Origin: Gnetum montanum
Lineage: Eukaryota; Streptophyta; Gnetopsida; Gnetales; Gnetaceae
Reading direction: 5' to 3'
Assembly (NCBI GenBank): GCA_015680685.1
Contig: MNCI01002923.1
Span: 371,457 to 435,456, forward strand
DNA: 64,000 nucleotides
Part shown: positions 1 through 11,300 of the stretch, piece after piece
Layout of the letters: each line of letters begins with the position of its first letter
Numbering within the stretch: position 1 is the stretch's first letter
Notes under the pieces: generated by a model
What the model saw: the letters and a program-made list of their open reading frames with translations, nothing else
What the model was told of the DNA's origin: nothing
Database searches by the model: none
Translations under genes and position numbers: made by a program

Positions 1-768
1 AATGTAGGAATCTAGCATTGTTTTGTGAGTCGGCAGTGGAGGTGGTGGTTGCTACTCCTCTTTCTTGGTTATGGCATGGGTCTTATCTTTCATCATTTTT
101 TCCGAAGAGGTAGAAGGAGCATACCTTATTGCATCATTAGTGTAGTAAACTATTCATGACCTTTTGCATAGTTTTCTAATGAGGTAGGGAAAGGGTAGGG
201 CCTTGTTTCCACATTTGTTTTTCCCTAAATCACTTCTCTATCTCCAAATAGATTAGCTGTGGAAGGTTCACAAGGAATTTTCTACTTAGAGTAGCACAGG
301 CACAAGTGGAAAAGACAATCACCTTACTGTGCCTCATCATCAGATTGAGGTGATGGACCACTATCTTAAAATACACACGTACCACCATAGTGAGCACACC
401 ATACTCCTTGCAATCCACTCTATACTGTTGTTGGGTCCACTTCTTCTTTACCTCAAGGTCTACTTGAGTTGAGATCTCTACCAAGCTAGTTCCAATATTA
501 GGCAAGCTAAGACCTTGTGCAATTACTTCTACCAAGTAGGACATGCGAATGTCCTTAATTCTAACTATGACACCTAGCTTCTAGTTGTTCTGGAAGAGGT
601 AGGTCTCTCCCATGTACCACTCCCCACTGGAAGTGATGATTGGCCACATGGAAGAGGTTTGTAATTGAGCTTTAACTTCCTCTAGAGAAAACTCAAGGAA
701 TGTTCCAAAGTTTAGTTCTTAGAGAACTAAACATTGAACATCCCTAGGCCTAATTTGATCAAGGCTAG
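1..768. other. Unassigned degenerate sequence left of Tat-4
   Basis: I do not recognise this stretch. The only open frame of note is 230-544 on the minus strand (104 residues, Met start), with no catalytic motif, signal peptide or membrane segment that I can identify. Reading past its C-terminal end on the minus strand, the same frame continues with scattered stops. This looks like decayed coding sequence and not a functional short gene. The sequence does not resemble the 3' internal part of Ath-2, so it is probably not the missing end of Ath-1. It ends at 768, where the LTR start tgaaacaccacc of Tat-4 begins. It could be another retroelement remnant or old host sequence. Confidence 0.35.
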
Positions 769-1338
769 TGAAACACCACCAAATCTAGACTATGGCATTC
801 CAACTGCAAGTTTTTGGCTAAGTGTTGAGACTACACTCTCCCCCAAATGGGAGCATAGTCAGCCTCTCATAAAGAGCATAGCCAGCATAAGGCTAGTTTT
901 CAAAAATTTTGCTAAGTGTTGATACTAAGCTCTCCATGCTCTCCAAGTTTCATTCTTCAAGTACTCTATGGTCTTCTCGACACACACATGTAGTTGGTAG
1001 CATAGTCACAGTCTCATAGTCTTGCAGAGTCTAATAGAGCATAGCAAAGCACAACACCACTAGCTCCATCTGTACACCACATATTTAGTGACTACACTGA
1101 GTGTAGTCCCAATCACCCCCTCCATCATGTGGTAGTCATCTTGCATTTTTTGCTGACCCTAAATCTATAAATACATGCGCCCACAAATTTTGCAGGGTTG
1201 GCAAATCTAAGGAGCGCTTGGAAGAAAACCAAAGGCATAGTGATGAACTGGTTAACAAGTGAAGTGACAAACCACCAACAAAACATTGAATCCAATAATA
1301 CACCATGATTGCCAACCTAGTAGACATGGACACCTTAA
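769..1338 (+). repeat. Tat-4 5' LTR, shortened
   Basis: It starts tgaaacaccaccaaat and carries two inverted-arm modules (actacactctccc ... gagcatagtc). It then jumps at about 936 to sequence that in the 3' LTR lies some 600 bp further on, so most of the U3 module array is missing. A TATA-like box ctataaatac is at 1165-1174. The match to the 3' LTR ends near gacacctta (about 1338), after which 3'-internal sequence follows directly. This junction marks a large internal deletion. Confidence 0.75.
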
Positions 1339-2265
1339 ACTAAAGTTGTGTTTACAGGATGAAGCCACAAGCGACTATGCAAAGGCGCATTTCATCATAG
1401 TAGCAAGTCACCACATCACTCCGATGTGCATGATTGGACTAGCTAAACCTTTCAAGAGTGCATATCCCTATTATCCCATTATATCCTACTCACATCTACT
1501 CCTATATCTCAATACCCTTTCATTTTCCACATAACAAAGATTACAAACCTTTTTAACACTCACATGTTATGACCACATCACACCCTCTTCACATCAAGCT
1601 TCAAAACTCAAGGTGGCAATAACATGAGTCATCACTTGGGGAGCCTCTGTTGGTCAGTCAAAGCCTACAAAAATGTAACATAAGTCATCTTGAGGAGGAA
1701 ACACTTGTCATATAGATGTGATGAATTTTCACAAATGACAAAGCAAAGTCCATCTAATGACATGCAACTCACTTGATAGGAAGCACTGCATAGTAAGCAT
1801 TTAGTAATGTGTAGAGCCCATAGAAGGTTCATCCCACCAAAAAATGGGGTGTGGTGGGGGGGAGAAGCACATTGCTAAGAAATCTAGTAGCAAAGTAGTT
1901 CTACAACCAACCTAGCCTTCAACCTACACCTTGACTCTTTCACAAGCACTCTAACAAGACGTCAAAGTTTTCAAAGGTAAGCCACATTGGTGCCATGATC
2001 ACCATCAATCGTCATGCCCTTGCATCATAACATCTCATTCACATCTCATCTTTCCTTTTATCCCCAACACATTACCTACACCTTTTAATCTTGCTTCTCA
2101 TCTACTATCTAGCATACCACTATCCATAGCACTCTTAGGCACAGTGTAGTGACATCTAATCATGTACCAAAGAGTGATGTTGGTGCCAAGTCTACTGTGG
2201 TGTTTTGTTGTTCTTTATCAATGTCTAACAAGCCACTTCTCCAAACATCAACAAAGAGGGGCCAA
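1339..2265 (+). other. Tat-4 3' internal (untranslated) remnant with polypurine tract
   Basis: This is non-coding sequence shared, as reverse complement, with the region next to the 3' LTRs of Tat-1 and Tat-2. Examples are the blocks gtgcatgattggactagct near 1428 and acaggatgaagcc near 1356. It ends in a purine run aaagagggg (2253-2261) placed 4 bases before the LTR, the expected position of the plus-strand primer. Short open frames here (for example 1286-1534) have no recognisable product. Confidence 0.7.
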
Positions 2266-4020
2266 TGAAACACTACCAAATCTAAACTATGGCATTCCGA
2301 CTACAAATTTTTTACTAAGTGTTAAGACTACACTCTCTCCTAGATGGGAGCATAGTTAGCCTCTTGTAGAGAGTTTAGTCAACAAAAGGTCAGTTTTTGC
2401 AAATTTTGCTAAGTGTTGAGACTATGCTCTTCCCCCATTGAGAGTGTAGTCAACTTCTCATGGAGAGCATAGTCAGCCTCTTGTAGAGAGCATAACTAGC
2501 AAAAGACTAGTTTTGTAAATTTTGCTAAGTTTTAACACTACACTTGACCCTAGTTGAGAGCGTAGTCAGCCTCTTGTGGAGAGTGTAGTTAGTAGGAAGG
2601 CTAGTTTTGCAATTTTTTCTATGTGTTGACACTACACTCTTCCCCAAATGGAAGTGTAGTTAGCCTCTTGTAGAGAATGTAGTCAGCAGGAAGCAAGTTT
2701 TCACAAGTTTTGGCAAGTCTCGAGACTACGCTCTCCCCCAGTTGCAAGCATAGTTACCCTCCCATGGGGAGTGTAGTTTGCAAAAGATCCATTTTCTCAC
2801 AAACTTCACCAACATTGAGACTATGCTCTCTCCCAACCTAGAGTGTAGTCAACTTCTTGTAGAAAGCATAGTTAGCTAGAATAGTCTCCAGTAGCCTCCA
2901 CAACATAGCAACGATGCTTAGTTCAACTTCAAAATGCAATGAACTCACCTTCAGTAAGTGTAGTTGGCAAGATACTTCTTTTTTGTATCTCTTTTTGCCC
3001 CAAAATTGTAACTACACTTGACCGCATGCAAGAGCATGAAGAGCGTAGTCCTACAGAGTGTAGTCTTTAAGTTTAATTTTTTAAGTACCTTGCAATCTTC
3101 TTGGCATACACATGTAGTTAGCAAAGTAGTCACAATCTCGCAGAGTCCAACAAAGCATAGCAAAGCACAATACCACCAGCCCCATCGGTACACATCATGA
3201 ATAGTGACTACGCTGAGCATAGTCACAATTATTCCCTCCACCATGTGGCAACCATCCCACATTTTTTGTTAACCCTAAACCTATAAATACATGTGCCCTC
3301 AAATTTTCCAAGGTTGGAAAATCTAAGGAGCACTTGGGAGAAAACCAAAGGCATAGTGGCAAACTAGTGAATAGGCAAAGTGGCAGACCACCAGTAGAAC
3401 ACCAAATCTAGCAGTACACCATGGCAACCAACTCAGTAGATGTGGACACCTTATAGAACACCAATCTTTGTGGCCAGATACCCTAAGGACTATGACTACA
3501 CTGTCCACTTGCACCTATTGTACACCACATACCTTCTAAACTCTCTTCTAGAGTTAAGTATGCTCAACCCCATTTTGGGTGGTATTTTGCTCCATTTCCT
3601 CCATTTCTTTGCATTTTCCACACTTTACTTGCATTCTTTGTTGTTTTTACTACATAAACATGCTTGAACTACCCTTGAGTGATGGTCTCCATGCATTAAC
3701 ACCACCAACTTCATTGAAACTATTCACTACACTCGTCCCCCTCAGGCACGTGTGACTACGCTCAACCCCATTGACACCATCAACATTACAAACATCGTGA
3801 ACATTATAAACACCACTTGCACCCTTAGCATCATTCCATGTTAGCACCGCGGCTAACCATGCTACACCCCTGTTGCATCCAGTAAGTTCTTGTTCAATCG
3901 GCCAAACTATTTAGGGCACCCCATCTCTACCTCCAACAGGCCCTCACACAAATTTGGGGTTAGGCTATGCACCTGTGGACCTTAGTGTTCCAACCATTGA
4001 TATTTTTTATCATCATAGCA
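2266..4020 (+). repeat. Tat-4 3' LTR
   Basis: A 1.75-kb LTR. U3 is an array of roughly 110-bp modules (2,290-2,900), each with an actacactctcccc arm and an inverted gagcgtagtc-like arm. A TATA box ctataaatac lies at 3281-3290 and R/U5 follows. The last 130 bases are the reverse complement of the start of the Tat-1 LTRs (sequence around ccaaatttggggttaggc, 3,950-3,968). The end is placed at the ca of 4019-4020. The following ggcacaggtcaagg is only weakly like a Tat primer-binding site. Confidence 0.75.
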
Positions 4021-4269
4021 GGCACAGGTCAAGGTAACTTCACGTCTAGGCACATGACCCAGTGTCTCATCTTAGTGAGACTGCTCTATTTCTACTTCTT
4101 CTGACATCTAATGAAAAAATTCAACTTTAAGGTCCTCACGAAGAGATCTCGTGACATGAGTTTCGGCTTCCTACTCCTAGGGTTGTTCTTGTTGGCCCCT
4201 TCTAGTTCTAAGTTGTTTGTCACTTGGTTGGGATGATCCTCCTTCTTGTGGGCATTTTGGTCTAGGTGC

Positions 4270-6318
4270 CATCTATAATCATAACATGACCAAGGATTAG
4301 CACTTAATATGTAACTTTGAAACATTTGGAATACCTTATCTCTTGGGGTAGTTACACTTGGCTAAGTTGTGATCATGGCCAGTTTGATTGTTTTAATATT
4401 ATTTTTTATTATTATTTGATTAAATAGGTTTCCAAAGTTTATTGGAAGGGTTTAAGTTCCATAGGTTGATGATTTAATATTATTTTATCATTTAAACCCA
4501 TGGCGGAGTTAGAAAAATTTTGAGAAAATTTCTGTCAAAAACCAAAAGCCTAAGGTTTCCAACCCCCATGACGTAGAGTATATCTTCAATAGCTAGAGGA
4601 CTAAAAAATGATTGAAATTGAATAACCAATGCAAAAGATATGGGCTCTAGAAGGTTTGGGGCTTTGAAAAATCACAACAACACCCCTCTTGTTTGAAGTA
4701 AAATGGCAAAAATTGCTAAGTGTTATGCTCTATTTATAGTATTTTTACCATGCATCAACAAGGCTATGTCAACACAAAAGCTAGCATATATGGGGCCATG
4801 TCAATGCATCTATTGACTACCATTGACTTTTCAAAAAAAAATTCAAGAAATACAATGAGCTTTTACATGAAATTGATTTCTTTTGGGAACCCATGAAGTC
4901 AAGAACATGATGAAATCCTTGAAGAGGGTTTGATAGGTTGTAAAAATGGAGAAATGGAAGAATGAAATATTATTGAAGAAATGCCTTAAGGAACACACAA
5001 TTGGATGCAACCAATCAGAAATGTAAATGATTTAATTACAAAAATGCCTAATGATAAGGGACTTAACTAGCCCAACGAAGAGCTATTTAAGTGGATCCTC
5101 TCCATAGCATGCTCATGCCCTTTTTGGCCTTACATAACCTTAAATCAAGAAGTCCGTGGACCCCATAGTTGATTAATGATTATGAAAATTTAAGGACCAA
5201 ATTCCAAATAATCTACCTAAGAATTTCAAGACATCAAACTAAGACATTGAACCACACATGGAAACTAATAGTGAGGTGAAAAATGTAAAGCACTGATGGA
5301 TGAGAGAGAAAGTGGAATGAAGTTCCAAATCATGGTCACATAAAGTCCCTTGTGGATTATGTGGTTAGATGACTTGATAAAATCCATCCTTAGCCTAGAC
5401 CAAAACCAACCACTTTTAGTGACTTCACATCACCATCCTATGACTAGTCCATCCTCTCAAGACATAAGAATTCTCCCAAAGATCAAACACCATTTCTTAT
5501 TTGAGAAGAAAAGAAACACAAGTAGTGAAAAAGGGCCTTAGTTATAGGATACATTCAAGCATGGGTAACATGTCTTTCTAGTCCCATAAACAATGCTTGG
5601 AGCCTATTTATTTTGTCTAAGGGGTGTGCATTGAATTTCCATCGTTTTTTTTTAATTTTATGTTTTTATGGATTTTTTGGATGGGAACCACACCATGAAA
5701 AAACTTATTCAACTTCCTATTATTAGTCAATATAGAATGATGAGAAATCCATGAAAAACACTCAAGCACTAAAGTAAGTAGAAAAGTACAAAGAGTAATG
5801 AATCCCCTTGAAGTCACACCCTTTCCACACCTTTTTATCTTCCCCAATTTTGGAAACTACCAAGTTCATAAATTTGTTAAGGTTTTATAAATGAAAAAGT
5901 TACCTCATACTTCCAAAACAAGGAAAACCATAAAGTTAATGGATGGGTGGATGATGTAGACTTACTACCCATTCCATGAAAAAGAAACTTTGTCTTAATC
6001 ATCAATCATCAAAATTCAAAAATAGAAATTAGACATTTGCAACCAAGAACATTAGGTACAAACCACCATTTTTAAACAACTATAGCATCACTATGTCCTA
6101 TTGGAAATAAAGTAATTTTATTAGAAAACAAAGAAAATTCACACCAGAATAAAGGAAAATATAAAAGAAATTGTAAAATATTCAAGAAAAATAAAGCATA
6201 CTAACAATGTTGTAAAACAAAAATTTGGAAAAATAGCAAAGTGTAAAATAAAAAGATATAAAAATAAAGAAAGTGTAAAAAAAAAGCTGCAAAACAAAAA
6301 AGTACAAAACTTGAGGAG
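4270..6318 (-). mobile_element. Ath-1, 3' internal part (left fragment of split Athila-type element)
   Basis: This non-coding sequence is collinear with 51,830-53,450 of Ath-2. Shared blocks include ggctaagttgtgat (4,362), acaattggatgcaa (4,995), the passage around agggacttaactagccc and the aaatggaa/tgtgtaaaa-rich end near 6,250. It continues, after removal of Tat-1, into 42,725 with the same relationship to Ath-2 (53,450 onwards). This shows it is the other half of the element at 42,720-49,928. The 3' LTR expected further left is not present; the homology fades near 4,270. Bases 4,021-4,269 are unassigned and contain part of a 77-residue minus open frame of unknown origin. Confidence 0.7.
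4390..4885. other. Extra ~0.5-kb segment in Ath-1 absent from Ath-2
   Basis: Ath-2 passes directly from the ctaagttgtgat block to the ttgaagagggt block, with about 110 bases between them. Ath-1 has roughly 550 bases there. The extra sequence contains tctatttatagta (4,728) and repeated gtcaa/catcaa motifs (4,750-4,815). These look like the TATA and U3 zone of the Athila LTR at 49,800-49,910. It may be an LTR scrap or old insertion. I could not define its ends or a target duplication. Confidence 0.4.
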
Positions 6319-6323
6319 CCACT

Positions 6324-7738
6324 TGTAATAACCGAAAACATAGACGACTAGAACACCAACGTCTATGGGTGCATAGCCTAACCCCAAGTCTGCATGAGGG
6401 CTTGCTAGAGGTAGAGACAATGTGCCCTAAATGGTCTTGTCAATCAAACAGGGACTTACCGGATACAACCGAGGTGTAGCATGGTTAGCCATAGTGCTAA
6501 TGCAAAATGGTGCTAAGTGTTCAAATGGTGTCAACGGTGTTAATGGTGTTAATGGAGTCAAGCATAGTCAAGAGTTTTGGTGAAAATGGGGATGTCAACA
6601 TGTGGAGAACACCATCCAAGCATAGTTTTAGGCGCATGTAGGCAGTGAAACAATGAAAAATATGAATAAAATCCTAAAAATGCAAATAGAGAGAGAGAAG
6701 AAGAACACCACCCCAAATGGGGTTAAGTGTAGTTAATACAAAAAGGGGTTAGAATGTACACAGTGTACAACATGCATAGTGGGCAGTGTAGCCATAGTCT
6801 TAGGGGTGTTTGGCCACAAAGACTGGCATTCTGTTGAGGTGTCTGCATCTGTCAGGTTGGCCACCACAAAGTACCATTGGTTGCGATGTTCTGGTGGGCT
6901 ATAGTGGGCTGGGGTGGTCTGCAACTTTGTCGGTATGCCTTTAGTTCTCTCCCAAGCACTCCTTAGGTTTGCCAAGTCTCTAGTTTGTGAATTCTAAAAT
7001 TTTCCAACCCCAAAAATGTTGAGGGAAAGGGTATTTATAGGCTTAGGGTTAGTAGAAGATGCAGAATAGTTGCCACGTGATAGAGGGGATGGTTGGGACT
7101 ATGCTATCACCCAACTATGCTCTCCACTAGGCTAGTGGTGTCATTCTTTTTTGTACTCTATTGAACTCTATGAGACTGTGAGACTGTGACTATGCTTCCA
7201 ACTACATGTATGTTCTGAGAATACCACAAGGTACCTAAAACAATGCAATCTTGGAGATTACGCTCTCCACTATCTCATATGGGGTCAACTGTAGTTATAA
7301 TTTGGAGCCTAAAAGGGGATAGAAAAAGGTGCATTTTGCTAACTATGCTTGCCAAAGGTGAGTTGGACCTAAGCTAAGTGGTTTTATTCTGTTGTGAAGG
7401 CCACTCAAGACTATTCTAGTTAACTACACTCTGGACTTGGGAAGAGCATAGTCCTACACTTAGAAAAATTCTTCAAAAATTGGGTATGTGCTAGCTACGC
7501 TCTCCACTGGAGGTTAACTACACTCCAAATTAGGGTTGAGCATAGTCCTAGCACTTAGAAAAAATTGCAAAAATTGGCTTTTTGTGCTAACTACACTCTC
7601 CACAAGAGGCTCACTACACTCTAACGTAGTGCAGAGCATAATCCCAGCACTTAGGAAAATTTGTAGCAACTGGCCTTGTGCTAACACTTCAAAACATTTG
7701 TAGTCTAGATGTTGTAGTCTAGATTTGGTGGTGTTTCA
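6324..7738 (-). repeat. Tat-1 3' LTR
   Basis: It reads, on the minus strand, from tgaaacaccaccaaa (ending at 7738) to ...ttattaca at 6324. The TATA-like box is gtatttatag on the plus strand (7031-7040), i.e. ctataaatac on the element strand. Upstream of it, at 7,090-7,640, lie repeated paired arms of the actacgctctcc / gagcatagtcc type. At 6,520-6,555 there is a short gtcaacggtgttaatggtgtt repeat, also found in the 5' LTR (41,500). Confidence 0.88.
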
Positions 7739-8879
7739 TTGGCCCCTCTATGTTGAAATTTGGAGGAGTGGCCCAAGAGACATTGATAAGAATAGCAAAA
7801 CACCGTAGCAAGCTTAGCACCAACATCAATCTCCAATGCATGGTCGAATGTCACTGCATTATGCTCGAAGAGTGTTGTGGATAGGGGCATGCTAAATTGT
7901 AGGTGAAAAGCAAGAGAAGGAATAGGCTATGTGTTGGGAATAAAAAGGGAAAGATAAGGTGCAAACGGGGTATTATGATGTCATGACTAATGGTGACCAC
8001 TACACTAAAGTGGCTTGCCCTTGAAAACATTGTGAGAGAGTCAAGGTGTAGGTTCAATGCTAGGCCAATTGCGACATTGCTTTACCAACTTAATTGCATG
8101 GCAATGTGCTTTCCTCTTTTTTTGTGGGGTAAAAATCCCTTGGGCTCTACACATTACCAAATCCCTACTATGGAGTGAAATGCTTCTCATCAAGTGAATT
8201 GCATGTCACTAGATCAGATTCACTTCATCATTGATGAAATGGTATGGTGTCTATACAATAGGTGTTTCCTCCCCAGGATGACTTATGTTACATTCACCTA
8301 GGTTTGATCGACCGACAAAGGCTTCCCATGGATGACTTATGTTACATTCACCTTCGGAATCTTGATGTTTGATGAGATATGCAAAAAGGGTGCCATGTGG
8401 TCACAGCACATGAGCATCAAAAAATTTTACTAGCTTTGCTATGTGGAGGATGGAAGGATATCTAGATATAGGAGTAGGTGGGAGTAGGATATAATGGGAT
8501 GAGTAGATGTGTGCACTCTTGAGAGGCTTAGCTAGTCCAATCATGCACATCGAAGTGATGTGGTGACTTACTGCTGTGATGAGAGATGCCTTTTGCATGA
8601 TGACCTAAGGCTTCATCCTCCAAACACAACTCTAGGAAGACAAGAAAACCACACAACATAAAAAAATGCCAATAAATTGCAAGGGGAAAAGATTTTACAA
8701 GTGCTCCAAAGGCTACTCCCATGGAAAGTGCTAAAAAAACTAGCAAAATTGTGAAGGGCCAAAATTCTACAAGTGCTCCAAAGGCTATTCCCATGGCAAG
8801 TGCTCCATTCTGGGACTGTAGGATGTTTGCCCACATGGTGTAAAAGGTGGGGTAAGGGTTATGCCCAGTCGCTCACTTG
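7739..8879 (-). other. Tat-1 3' untranslated region and polypurine tract
   Basis: This sequence is shared with Tat-2 (23,640-25,100) and, inverted, with Tat-3 and Tat-4. Next to the LTR is ttggcccctct (plus strand), giving agaggggccaa on the element strand, the probable polypurine tract. A 71-bp tandem duplication (acaagtgctccaaaggct at 8697 and again at 8768) produces hydrophobic repeats in the minus open frame 8528-8836. The frame is not conserved in Tat-2, so I do not call it a gene. Confidence 0.65.
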
Positions 8880-9425
8880 CAAGAGGATGGAAGGAATTAT
8901 TAATGATTGACCATGAACCTAGTTTAAGATCTTGGTAGACCATGGCTTTAGAAGTTTAAGGTCCTAATAGACCATGAGCCCAGTTTAAGGTCATGGTAGA
9001 CCATGCTACACTAGTTTACCATACTAGCATACTACTATGTGCAACTTTAACATTGTAGTGGATGTGTTATGCCATATTAAAGTTATTGTGGACTACTAGT
9101 TTATAGTCATAGTGGATGCGTTGTGCTAGTTTAACATCATGACCCAAGGATGAGCTATCCCAGTTTAGCATCGTAGCAGATGAGCTATGCTAGTATAACA
9201 TCATAGCAAATGAATTGTGTGTGTGTGTGTGCCAATTTAACATCATAGTGGATGAGTTATGCTAGTTTAACGTCATAGCAGACACTCTATGCCAGTTTAA
9301 CATCATAGTGGATGAATGTTATGCTTGTTTAGCATTGTAGTAGATGACTACACTACTTTAGTATCATAGTGAATGTGCTATACCAATTTAGTGTCATAAC
9401 GGATGAATGCTTACCTTATTTCATT
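8880..9425. repeat. Degenerate ~35-45-bp tandem repeat between INT and 3' UTR of Tat-1
   Basis: About a dozen irregular units are built on agtttaacatcatagtggat / agtttaaggtcatggtagacc. The same unit occurs at the equivalent place in Tat-2 (25,140-25,680) and again at 18,680-19,140 in the Tat-1 spacer. A short gtgtgtgtgtgtg run lies near 9,218. There is no open frame. Confidence 0.75.
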
Positions 9426-9439
9426 GAGATGCAGTGTTG

Positions 9440-10580
9440 CATGCTAGATATAGTATGACTTCAAATACAAATGGTTCATTAGATTAGCAAACTTGTTTCC
9501 ATATTAATCAACAAGCTTGAATGCTCTATTTTCATAAGCTTTAGTGACTAGGAAAGGCCCTTCCCAGTTGGTTGAGAATTTATCTACAAGTTCACGAATG
9601 GCCTTGAGGACTAGGTCCCCTTTCCTAATCTAACGATGATGCTAGTTATGACGATGCTTTGGTTGTTGCCTTTCTTGATACTATTTGATGCGATCAAGCA
9701 TGTGCATGTGTTCTTCCTCTAATGAGTCTAGGTATATGGTTCTCAACTCGTTATTCTGACCTTTGTCGATGAAGTTTGACAGGATTACTCAGAGTGATGG
9801 AACCTACAATTCAAGTGGCAAAATGGCTTCAGATCTATAAACAAGGCTATAAGGCATCATACCTATTGTCATCTAATGCATCGTGTAGTAGGCCCAAAGT
9901 GCATAGACTAGTTGCTCATGCCATTGTCATTTACTATTGCTTAGCATTTTCTTGAGAAGGTTGACGATAACTTTGTTAATGGCCTCTACTTGGCCATTTA
10001 CCTTAGGGTAGTATGGCGCTGAAAAGGAATGTTTGATGTCAAAGTGCTCATAAAAGGCTTTGATTTTTGCACTACTAAACTACAACTTATTGTCCATTAT
10101 AATGATCATGGATAAGCCAAAACATGTCACTATATTATCTAACACAAATTTGCAAACTTGTTATGATGTTTTCATCCTAAGAGGAATAGCCTCAATTAAT
10201 TTGGTGAAATACTCAGTTGCAATTATTATGAAGCTATGCCCTACGGAGGACTTAGGAATTATGGGTTCAATGATGTTCGAGCCTCAACGTTGGAACGACC
10301 ACATGATTTGCATTGTATGCAATTTAATTGGTGGAATGACCACGTGAGTTGCTATGCCATTGACAAGTGTCACACATTTTGACTTTCAAGACATAATTGC
10401 TTTCCATGTAAGGCTAATAGTCACCAAGCCATCTAATTTTTGTTTCCATTACCCTATGTGCTATGTGACCTCTACACAATCATTCATGTACTTGCTAAAC
10501 GATCATTTCCACTTCACTATTACTTACATAGGTTAGCAGTATGCCATCATAGGATTTGTGACATAATGTATTATTACCTA
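9440..10580 (-). pseudogene. Tat-1 integrase (broken)
   Basis: This is the integrase end of the polyprotein, inserting element cDNA into host DNA. Read on the minus strand from about 10,560: a remnant of the zinc-binding N-terminal part (CDTCQ near 10,370), the core with motif IIMDN (second Asp codon 10092-10094) and NGQVEAINK (Glu codon 9984-9986), then the C-terminal NWEGPFLVTKA block near 9,545-9,575. The first catalytic Asp is replaced by Asn (GSNIIEP, codon 10275-10277), while the Tat-2 copy keeps Asp there. Several in-frame stops and frame changes are present. It lies directly downstream of the second RNaseH, as in Tat elements. Confidence 0.85.
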
Positions 10581-11300
10581 TGATGACATACTACTGTGAA
10601 CATTTTTGCATTACATCTTTTTGGATAGTAGTTAAATGTTGAAGAGGCTTCCCTTGTAGAAGGTACACCTTGATGTCATCATACCACTCTTTTACATGGG
10701 TGGTGCTAACTGTGGCTACAAATGTCTCTTTGATGATTTGTGTGATAGGGGCAGTTTCATTTGTCACTGAGGTGGACAATGTGTTGAACATGCTAGGCAT
10801 GATGCTAAGGGCTAATGTGGCTACTGCATCAGCAATGGCATTTTTGTTTTAGGGGATATGTTGGACATTGGTAGTTTCAATGTATTGAAGCAAGTGCTTT
10901 GCCAAGTCACAGTAAGACTATAAATGTTGTGCCTTGTAGGCGTAAACCTCTATTACCTGGTTGACCACTAATTATGAATCATCTCAAATCACTATATGTT
11001 GGATCCCTAGGTCACATTCTACAAGGATACCTTAGAGGAGATCTTCGTACTCCACCACATTGTTAGTGCATGAAAATGCAAAATGATATGCAAAGGATCA
11101 AATCTCCCTAGAGGGAAATGTGACAATAGCAGCGACACTACCCCCTTGAGAGGTTAAAGCTCTATCGAAGTGCAGGGGTGCCTCATAGTTGTCAAGCATT
11201 TGGCCAATTCTACAAATGTGCTCATCTAGGAATTTAGGATCTATGGTTGTTTGATCATTTATGGGTGAAGTTGTAAGTTGTGGGGCTATGGCTTAACCTT
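10581..11300 (-). pseudogene. Tat-1 second (archaeal-type) RNase H domain, broken
   Basis: The minus-strand reading gives TNNVVEYEDLLRG (about 11,030-11,065), the Asp-Asp-Ser box IVIRDDS followed by a stop and LVVNQVIEVYAYKAQHL (about 10,925-11,000), then IADAVATLALS (10,808-10,840). This pattern (NNxxEYExL ... D-S-x-LVVNQV) marks the additional RNase H that Tat/Ogre elements carry between the first RNase H and integrase. The equivalent in Tat-2 reads VVRGDSKLVINQV. Amber and ochre stops interrupt it. The segment 10,591-10,800 links it to integrase. Confidence 0.83.

Larger units (their letters stand above)
769..4020 (+). mobile_element. Tat-4: internally deleted Tat-type Ty3/gypsy element
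   Basis: This is a plus-strand element reduced to a shortened 5' LTR, the last 0.9 kb of internal sequence and a full 3' LTR. Both LTR copies start with tgaaacac(c/t)acc. The internal piece is the reverse complement of sequence just inside the 3' LTRs of Tat-1 (7,739-8,650) and Tat-2 (23,640-24,600), which fixes orientation. No gag or pol remains. I find no convincing 5-bp duplication: gctag is on the left and ggcac on the right. The ends may have been reshaped by recombination. Transcription would have used a TATA box in each LTR. Confidence 0.75.

Noticed and set aside
8528-8836. A 102-residue hydrophobic minus-strand frame near the Tat-1 3' LTR, considered as an envelope-like or membrane gene
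   Set aside because: The hydrophobic repeat results from a 71-bp tandem duplication, and the frame is not conserved in Tat-2 or Tat-3.
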